This document shows, in pieces, positions 1-4,774 of a stretch of DNA of 5,669 nucleotides. The translations under genes were made by a program, and so were the position numbers. How positions within the stretch are numbered: position 1 is the stretch's first letter; every line of letters begins with the position of its first letter. Source of the stretch: a bacterium (GTDB lineage: Bacteria; Planctomycetota; J058; JAJDCP01); assembly GCA_030428695.1 (NCBI GenBank), contig JAUIEM010000513.1, positions 1 to 5,669 on the forward strand, read 5' to 3'. The notes below the pieces were generated by a model. It searched no databases, was not told the DNA's origin, and saw only the letters and a program-made list of their open reading frames with translations.

Positions 1-80
1 CTCTGAAGCGAAGTTGTCTTTCCTACTCAGCTATGAGCGAGTGAGGAGTGTGGGGCGCAAAGTGTGGGATGGAGTTTGCC

Positions 81-106
81 GGCAGGGTGGGACACGACAC
101 CCTGCC
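81..106. repeat. Perfect 9-bp inverted repeat (hairpin) upstream of the SUKH-like gene
   Basis: GGCAGGGTG (81-89) is exactly complementary to CACCCTGCC (98-106) around an 8-base loop, giving a 9-bp GC-rich stem with no mismatch. It ends 27 bases before the ATG at 134. No T-run follows on either strand, so it is not a classical intrinsic terminator. It could be the terminator-like end of an upstream gene, a 5'-leader hairpin of the next gene, or an operator. A structured element here also argues that the open frame from base 14 to 133 is not coding. Confidence 0.6.
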
Positions 107-122
107 CGAATCTACATTCACT

Positions 123-126
123 GGAG
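123..126 (+). promoter_or_regulatory. Shine-Dalgarno GGAG for the ATG at 134
   Basis: GGAG lies 7 bases before ATG 134, a normal spacing. It supports this start over the TTG at 14 or the GTGs at 41 and 50, none of which has a well-spaced purine-rich site in front of it. Confidence 0.5.
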
Positions 127-133
127 CCCTGTC

Positions 134-676
134 ATGTTAGGGAAGCGGGAGTTATTGAGATACTGGACTGACCAAGGTGTCTACAAGTACGACGTGGCGT
201 CGTTTTTGGGGATGAACCTGCCGAAGGAGTCTCTGCATCTGCTCACAGAAGTTGGAGTACCCAAGAAGGAGCTCGTCTACGGCATCAGATTTTCCGACTC
301 CCCGGAGCGTCTTGACTTGCCACATTTCACGGGGCTCGTCGTCGGATCACAGTTGGGAGAGCGCCCCATCTGCCTCATGAGAGATACTGGACATCTGACG
401 ATGATCGAAGACGACGTCGATGAAGGCTACATCTTCCTGAATAGCGACATCGTCAGGTTTGCGAAGTTCTACATGTGGGTAGCCGAGATTCAGGAGCACT
501 GGCAGCAATGGGAAAATGAGAGGCCAGGCATTCATGACCTTCGAAGCCGAGTCTGCGCGATGCTCGACACGGCAGAGCAGAAAATGCGCGAGCTCGACCC
601 ACCCGCAATGGAGTACAGGACGCACACCTCATGGTGGCACATCGTCATGGATGAGGCACGAATGAACGTTACGTGA
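134..676 (+). CDS. SUKH-4-like (SMI1/KNR4 superfamily) putative immunity protein
   Basis: This codes for about 180 residues starting at ATG 134. The frame is open to the left edge, so a TTG start at 14 (220 residues) or an even longer gene is possible. I chose 134 because a GGAG site precedes it, a strong hairpin lies in the upstream stretch, and the protein then begins as SUKH-4 proteins usually do. Seen in the sequence: a LP-x-x-x-x-x-LLTEVGVP segment at about residues 30-42, a LGERPICL strand followed by DTGHLTMIED, and then FLNSDIVRFAKF. From recalled family patterns, SUKH-4 immunity proteins have an LTEVGLP-like motif, a strand ending in a D-x-x-T-G turn, and an F-V-N-S-S-L-x-x-F helix, in that order and at about this length. 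The C-terminal 40 residues form a charged, Trp-rich helical tail. SUKH proteins bind and neutralise secreted nuclease or deaminase toxins in the cytoplasm. No toxin gene is visible. GC is lower than in the operon to the right, suggesting separate ancestry. The family call rests on motif order only. Confidence 0.55.
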   Translation: MLGKRELLRYWTDQGVYKYDVASFLGMNLPKESLHLLTEVGVPKKELVYGIRFSDSPERLDLPHFTGLVVGSQLGERPICLMRDTGHLTMIEDDVDEGYIFLNSDIVRFAKFYMWVAEIQEHWQQWENERPGIHDLRSRVCAMLDTAEQKMRELDPPAMEYRTHTSWWHIVMDEARMNVT

Positions 677-846
677 CCACGATCATCGCATCGATACGAC
701 GGCCCAAACGTTGCCCCTCCGCGACTAAGAGACTACCGAGTTCTCCAATCGGAACGCGCTCGCGTTGGTGCCTCATACTGACTTCAGCGTATGTTCTGTC
801 CCGTGAAGGCCCGACCTCCGCAACCCGCCCCCTCCACCTTGACGCG

Positions 847-855
847 CCCCCCCCC
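847..855 (+). repeat. Homopolymer of nine C
   Basis: Nine consecutive C residues lie 79 bases before the porin start codon, in non-coding DNA and directly followed by the GAGCC/GGCTC mini-hairpin. Runs of this length can change length by slipped-strand mispairing. Whether this one varies, or affects the porin, cannot be seen here. Confidence 0.9.
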
Positions 856-904
856 GAGCCCGTAGGCTCCGTGGCTTGTCATGCACCACCGCGTGTCGGC
901 CCAC

Positions 905-916
905 GGCACGCGTGCC
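905..916. promoter_or_regulatory. 12-bp perfect palindrome, possible operator
   Basis: GGCACGCGTGCC is identical to its reverse complement. It lies 6 bases before the porin Shine-Dalgarno sequence, where a bound regulator or a small hairpin could affect expression. The site does not match a regulator motif that I recognise. Short palindromes arise by chance in GC-rich DNA, so the functional call is weak although the symmetry is exact. Confidence 0.3.
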
Positions 917-922
917 CGACCC

Positions 923-930
923 AGGGAGGT
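923..930 (+). promoter_or_regulatory. Strong Shine-Dalgarno for the porin gene
   Basis: AGGGAGGT places its GGAGG core 5 bases before ATG 935. This decides the start, because the earlier in-frame ATG at 881 has no comparable site and would put 18 non-signal-like residues ahead of a perfect signal peptide. Confidence 0.8.
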
Positions 931-934
931 CCCG

Positions 935-2383
935 ATGCGGATCGCTCTCGTCGCGTCCATCGCCGTCCTGCTCGCGCTGCCCCTGTCCGCCCAGGACGCG
1001 CCCGACCCCGAGGAGCCGGTTCCGAGCGAAGGGGAGGAGGAGGTCGTCGACGACGACCCCGGCGAAGACCCCTTCGAGGGCCTGCAGTACAGCGGCGCGA
1101 GCCAGTATCCCCAGGGCGGGGGGACCGGCCTGACCTACGGCAACTTCGGCTTCACCAGCTACGGCAGGGTCGGCTTCATCTTCGACGACGACATCGAGAC
1201 CGGCAACGCCTTCAACGTCGTCCGCAACGGCCAGCGCTGGGAGGAGGCCCCGTACCAGGAGCTCGGCTTCTACTACCGGGACGTCATCGAGGGCCTGCCG
1301 ATCTTCTTCAAGACCACCCTCGCCTTCCGCCAGGATCTCTTCCACTTCAACGGCGACTTCGACATCGACGCGGCCCTGCGCGAGCTCTACATCGAGGTCT
1401 ACCCACACCCGGACGTCGCGATCTGGGTCGGGGAGCGGCTGTACCGCGGCGACGACATCTACCTGTTCGACTTCTGGCCCCTCGACGAGCTCAACACCCT
1501 CGGCGGCGGCGTGTCGTGGACCTTCCTCGAGAAGAACCGGCTGCAGTTCCACATCGGCGCCAACCGCCTCGAGGACGAGAGCTTCTTCCAGTTCCAGCAG
1601 GTCGAGGTGCCGAACGAGGACGAGCCGGGCACCAACGAGCAGGTCTTCCTCGACCGCAACCGCATCATCCTGTCGGCGACCTACACCCGCCAGCTGCCGT
1701 GGAACCTGCAGACCAAGGTCCACCTCGAGTACACCCATCTCCCTTCCGGCGACCGCCAGCTCGAGAACGGCACCCTGCAGGAGCTGCCGCGCGAGAACGG
1801 CCTGCGGGTCGGGGGCCAGCTGAAGTGGAACTGGGGGGACGGCAGCTTCACCAACCTGTTCGTGACCTACGGCCTCGGGCTCGGCGCCTACGACGAGCTC
1901 GAGATCCCGTTCGGCTTCGACCAGGAGCTGAGCATCGAGGACAGCGAGTTCGTGCTGGTCGGCGTCGGCGGGGCCTGGAACACCGACTACTTCGCGGCCC
2001 ACTACGGCAGCTACTTCCGGACCTTCGAGGACTCCGACGGGGTCGACGACGCCGACGACGTCGACGAGTTCATCGTCGCCGTGCGGCCGGAGGTCTACCT
2101 CGGGGCCTACATGCGCCTCGGCCTGGAGGTCAGCTACCAATGGTCGGCGCCGGGGGGCGTCTTCGCGGAGACCGGCTCGGAGGAGAATCCGCAGGTCTAC
2201 GCGATCACCCCCTTCGTCGCGGTCAACGCCGGCAAGGGAGCCTTCGCGCGGCCCCAGCTGCGGGCCTTCGTCGGCTTCCGCGGGCTGAGCGATGCCGCGC
2301 AGATCTCCCTGAGCCGGAACCGGCGCGAGGAGCTCGACAGCGAGGAGCTCGTGTTCGGCCTGTCGGCGGAGTGGTGGTTCTGA
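935..2383 (+). CDS. LamB-like maltoporin-family outer-membrane carbohydrate porin
   Basis: This 482-residue exported beta-barrel protein probably forms a passive channel for maltodextrins in the outer membrane. Residues 1-19 are a Sec signal peptide: M-R, a hydrophobic core, then P-L-S-A with likely cleavage before Q20. Residues 21-48 are an acidic, Pro-rich segment with 14 Asp or Glu and no basic residue. The barrel begins near FGFTSYGRVGF. Residues 164-181 (WVGERLYRGDDIYLFDFW) line up well with the WAGKRFY-x-x-H-D-V-H-M-I-D-F-Y segment of E. coli LamB as I recall it. ARPQLRAFVGFR (438-449) resembles LamB's SRPEIRLFATY near the C-terminus. Alternating hydrophobic strands and acidic loops run throughout. 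The last residues are AEWWF, the aromatic C-terminal signature recognised by the BAM machinery. E. coli mature LamB is about 420 residues, so this one is full length with extra loops. Residues 366-378 (DSDGVDDADDVDE) form an Asp-rich loop. The two downstream amylases support an alpha-glucan substrate. A general carbohydrate porin of other specificity is the main alternative. Confidence 0.8.
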   Translation: MRIALVASIAVLLALPLSAQDAPDPEEPVPSEGEEEVVDDDPGEDPFEGLQYSGASQYPQGGGTGLTYGNFGFTSYGRVGFIFDDDIETGNAFNVVRNGQRWEEAPYQELGFYYRDVIEGLPIFFKTTLAFRQDLFHFNGDFDIDAALRELYIEVYPHPDVAIWVGERLYRGDDIYLFDFWPLDELNTLGGGVSWTFLEKNRLQFHIGANRLEDESFFQFQQVEVPNEDEPGTNEQVFLDRNRIILSATYTRQLPWNLQTKVHLEYTHLPSGDRQLENGTLQELPRENGLRVGGQLKWNWGDGSFTNLFVTYGLGLGAYDELEIPFGFDQELSIEDSEFVLVGVGGAWNTDYFAAHYGSYFRTFEDSDGVDDADDVDEFIVAVRPEVYLGAYMRLGLEVSYQWSAPGGVFAETGSEENPQVYAITPFVAVNAGKGAFARPQLRAFVGFRGLSDAAQISLSRNRREELDSEELVFGLSAEWWF

Positions 2384-2462
2384 GGAAGCGGGGACGCAGG
2401 GCCCGAATAAACCTTTACGCGCCCTCCTGCACACGGCACACTTGGGCCATCAGCCAAGGTGT

Positions 2463-2467
2463 GGAGG
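2463..2467 (+). promoter_or_regulatory. Shine-Dalgarno GGAGG selecting the GTG start at 2474
   Basis: GGAGG ends 6 bases before GTG 2474, an ideal spacing. A GTG at 2459 is also in frame but would place this motif inside the coding sequence, so 2474 is preferred. The preceding 90-base gap from the porin stop contains no convincing terminator, consistent with co-transcription. Confidence 0.7.
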
Positions 2468-2473
2468 AACGGC

Positions 2474-4750
2474 GTGGGAACGCGCGCGCACAGTAGTCTT
2501 TGGTTGTCGCTCGTCATCTCGCTCGGCCTCGGCCTCGCCGCGGGCTGCAACTGGGACAGCAACGGGTCGACCGACGGCTTCTCGGCCGGCTCGGGGGGCA
2601 GCTCCGGGAGCGGCGGGGGAAGCGGGAACACCGGCAACGCCAGCAACACGGGGAACACGGGCAACACCGGCGGCTCGCTCTCGACGGTGCCGGCGCTCAG
2701 CAGCCCCGGCCCGGACGCCCGCGGCCTCAGCCTCGAGCCCCTGCTCGTGTGGCGCGACTGGCCCGGGATCGGCAACCTCAGCTTCGACGTGCAGGTCGCG
2801 ACCGACACCGGCTTCGTCGCCCTGGTCCACGACCAGAGCGGGCTGTCCGGGCTGTCCTTCCGGGCGACCGGGCTCAGCGCGAGCAGCACCTACCACTGGC
2901 GGGTGCGCTCCCGCCACGGCGGCACGCTCAGCCCCTGGAGCGCGCGGCGCAGCTTCGCGACCGGCGCGGCGACGGCTCCGCGGCCGGTGATCTACCAGCT
3001 GGTCGTGCGGCACTTCGGGAACACGACGGGGGCGAACCAGACCGACGGGGACATCGCGACCAACGGCGTCGGCAAGTTCGCGGACATCGACGAGCGCGCC
3101 CTCGAGCGGCTGCGGGCCCTCGGCATCACCCACGTGTGGCTGACCGGGATCCCCCAGCAGGCGACCGCGACCGACTACAGCGCGTACGGCCAGCCGGCGG
3201 ACGATCCGGACATCCTCAAGGGCCGCGCCGGCAGCTTCTACGCGGTCAAGGACTACTTCGACACCTGCCCGGACTACGCGACCGATCCCGCGGCCCGCAT
3301 GTCCGAGCTCGGGGCGCTGATCGGGCGCATCCACGGCGCCGGCATGAAGGTGCTGATCGACCTGGTGCCGAACCACGTCGCGCGCTCCTACGACTCCGAC
3401 CTGCAGCCCTCCTCGAACTTCGGCAGCAACGACGACCAGAGCCTGTTCTTCGACACCGGGAACAACTTCTTCTACCTCGCCGGCGGCCAGCCCCTGGTGC
3501 TGCCCTCGACGAGCTGGACCTTCCCGGGCATGAACGGCGGCTTCGCCCCGGAGAACGGCCAGCCGGGCGCGACCGCGCGGGTGACCGGCAACAACTCGAT
3601 CACCCACACGCCGTCCGCCTTCGACTGGTACGAGACGGTCAAGCTGAACTACGGCTACGACTTCAGCACCGGTACGGCGTCCTACACGCCGATCCCCTCG
3701 ACCTGGACCCTGGTCGACCAGATCATCGCCTACTGGCAGAACCTCGGCGTCGACGGCTTCCGCTGCGACTTCGCCCACTACGTGCCGCTCGAGTTCTGGG
3801 AGTGGGCGATCGCCAACGCCAAGGCGCGGGCCGCCTGTTTCTTCGTCGCCGAGGCCTATGAGGGCACCGGCGACGCGGTCCCGGGCTTCTCGCTGCAGGC
3901 CCTGTGCGAGAAGGGCTTCGACGCGGTCTACGACGACGGCACCTACGACTCGCTCAAGCGCATCTACAGCGGCACCGGCGACAAGAACACGCTCGACGCG
4001 ACCCTCGGCGGGGTCAACGACTACATGCGCTCGCGCCTTCTGCGCTACCTCGAGAACCACGACGAGCGGCGCATCGCCTCGCCGGTGGTCAGCGGCGGCA
4101 GCCCGGACGACTCCGGCTTCGGCTCGATCGCCGCCGGACCGCACCTCGCCCCGATCGCCTACCTCGTCGGCTCCGGCCCGCTGCTGGTCTACAACGGCCA
4201 GACCGTCGGCGCGACCGGCGCGGGCACCGAGGGCTACGACGGCGACAACGGCCGCACCTCGATCTTCGACTACTGGCGCATCCCCGCCCTGTCCGCCTGG
4301 GTGAACAACGGCGCCTTCGACGGCGGCCAGCTCAGCGACGCCCAGCGCGAAGGGCACGAGTACTACCGGCGCATCCTCGCCCTCGCCCAGCACCCACTGG
4401 TGCTCGCCGAGCGCTACTACGGCCTCGACTTCGCGAACAACGGCGACCCCGACTACCCGGGCGGGCTCTACACCTTCGTCCGCTACGCCCCGGGCGGCGG
4501 CGAGCTGTTGCTGGTCGTCGCGAACTGGGCCCTGACCGGCTCGAGCGGCAAGGTGCGGGTGACCCAGGACCTCGCCGAGGTCCTCGCCGGCCTGCCCCTG
4601 AACGTGCAGGTCTCGCGCATCTTCGACGAGACCGGCGACAACGCGATGGTGCCGGTCGCGAGCCTGAGCCGCGACGCCCTGATCAACGACGGCTTCCCCG
4701 TCGACGTCCCCAACCAGGCCACGCGCGTCTATCTGATCGCCGCGCCGTAG
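2474..4750 (+). CDS. Lipoprotein GH13 alpha-amylase with Fn3-like domain
   Basis: This 758-residue lipid-anchored glycoside hydrolase of family 13 should hydrolyse alpha-1,4-glucan bonds in starch or maltodextrin at the cell envelope. Residues 1-24 are a lipoprotein signal peptide with lipobox L-A-A-G-C25, followed by Asn at +2, which is not the Asp retention signal of E. coli. Residues 36-68 are a Ser/Gly/Asn/Thr linker. Residues 70-162 look like a fibronectin-III-like sandwich (LLVWRDW, FDVQVATD, TYHWRVRSR). The catalytic barrel starts near residue 170 with PVIYQLVVRHFG. Conserved regions are all present: I DLVPNH (296-301), II GFRCDFAH with nucleophile D432, III FVAEAYE with acid/base E460, and IV LENHDERR with H529 and D530. 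A long B domain lies at about 302-415. A C-terminal beta domain begins near GGLYTFVRYAP. The order and wording of motifs closely recall Bacteroidota alpha-amylases of the VIYQLVVRxFGN type. All catalytic residues are intact. The gene shares direction and probably a transcript with the porin upstream. Confidence 0.9.
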   Translation: MGTRAHSSLWLSLVISLGLGLAAGCNWDSNGSTDGFSAGSGGSSGSGGGSGNTGNASNTGNTGNTGGSLSTVPALSSPGPDARGLSLEPLLVWRDWPGIGNLSFDVQVATDTGFVALVHDQSGLSGLSFRATGLSASSTYHWRVRSRHGGTLSPWSARRSFATGAATAPRPVIYQLVVRHFGNTTGANQTDGDIATNGVGKFADIDERALERLRALGITHVWLTGIPQQATATDYSAYGQPADDPDILKGRAGSFYAVKDYFDTCPDYATDPAARMSELGALIGRIHGAGMKVLIDLVPNHVARSYDSDLQPSSNFGSNDDQSLFFDTGNNFFYLAGGQPLVLPSTSWTFPGMNGGFAPENGQPGATARVTGNNSITHTPSAFDWYETVKLNYGYDFSTGTASYTPIPSTWTLVDQIIAYWQNLGVDGFRCDFAHYVPLEFWEWAIANAKARAACFFVAEAYEGTGDAVPGFSLQALCEKGFDAVYDDGTYDSLKRIYSGTGDKNTLDATLGGVNDYMRSRLLRYLENHDERRIASPVVSGGSPDDSGFGSIAAGPHLAPIAYLVGSGPLLVYNGQTVGATGAGTEGYDGDNGRTSIFDYWRIPALSAWVNNGAFDGGQLSDAQREGHEYYRRILALAQHPLVLAERYYGLDFANNGDPDYPGGLYTFVRYAPGGGELLLVVANWALTGSSGKVRVTQDLAEVLAGLPLNVQVSRIFDETGDNAMVPVASLSRDALINDGFPVDVPNQATRVYLIAAP
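2627..2671 (+). repeat. Five tandem 9-bp units encoding the Asn-Thr-Gly linker
   Basis: Units start at 2627, 2636, 2645, 2654 and 2663. Four read AAC-AC(C/G)-GG(C/G), encoding N-T-G, and the second is diverged to AAC-GCC-AGC, encoding N-A-S. They lie in the linker between the lipidated Cys and the Fn3-like domain. Copy number could change in frame without disrupting the enzyme, altering how far the catalytic domain stands from the membrane. That consequence is inferred. Confidence 0.8.
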
Positions 4751-4761
4751 ATTCCACCTCA

Positions 4762-4767
4762 GAGGAG
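4762..4767 (+). promoter_or_regulatory. Shine-Dalgarno GAGGAG for the second GH13 gene
   Basis: GAGGAG lies 7 bases before ATG 4775, inside the 24-base gap after the TAG stop of the first amylase. It shows independent initiation of the last gene and supports the operon reading. Confidence 0.8.
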
Positions 4768-4774
4768 TATCGAG

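Larger units (their letters stand above)
677..934. other. Intergenic region, likely control region of the porin-amylase operon
   Basis: This is 258 bases without a convincing gene. The first half has mixed composition and the second half is C-rich. It contains a GACTA direct repeat (723-727 and 731-735), an AACGTT palindrome (707-712), a short hairpin GAGCC-cgta-GGCTC (856-869), a run of nine C, and a 12-bp palindrome next to the porin ribosome binding site. The best sigma70-like pair I could find is TTGGTG (765-770) and TATGTT (790-795). Its spacing of 19 bases is poor, so no promoter is called. No intrinsic terminator with a T-run follows the gene ending at 676. Open frames crossing this region look like high-GC shadows. 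Confidence 0.6.

Noticed and set aside
14..133. N-terminal extension of the SUKH-like gene from TTG 14
   Set aside because: It has no spaced ribosome site, a perfect hairpin lies inside it, and family-like sequence begins at ATG 134. It cannot be fully excluded because the frame is open to the left edge.
660..730. Integron attC site after the SUKH-like gene
   Set aside because: The region contains no RYYYAAC and GTTRRRY core pair in the right arrangement.
765..795. TTGGTG / TATGTT as a sigma70-like promoter
   Set aside because: Spacing is 19 bases and both boxes match poorly, so it is too weak to call in this composition.
2398..2425. AGGGC...GCCCT inverted repeat after the porin stop, considered as a terminator
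   Set aside because: The stem is only 5 bp with an 18-base loop and no T-run. It does not argue against co-transcription.
773..2434. Reverse-strand open frame opposite the porin gene
   Set aside because: It has low-complexity composition typical of antisense shadows. The forward frame has a ribosome site, signal peptide and porin C-terminal signature.
673..2496. Long forward open frame overlapping the porin
   Set aside because: It is Arg/Pro-rich, out of frame with the porin, and its sequence shows no recognisable domain.
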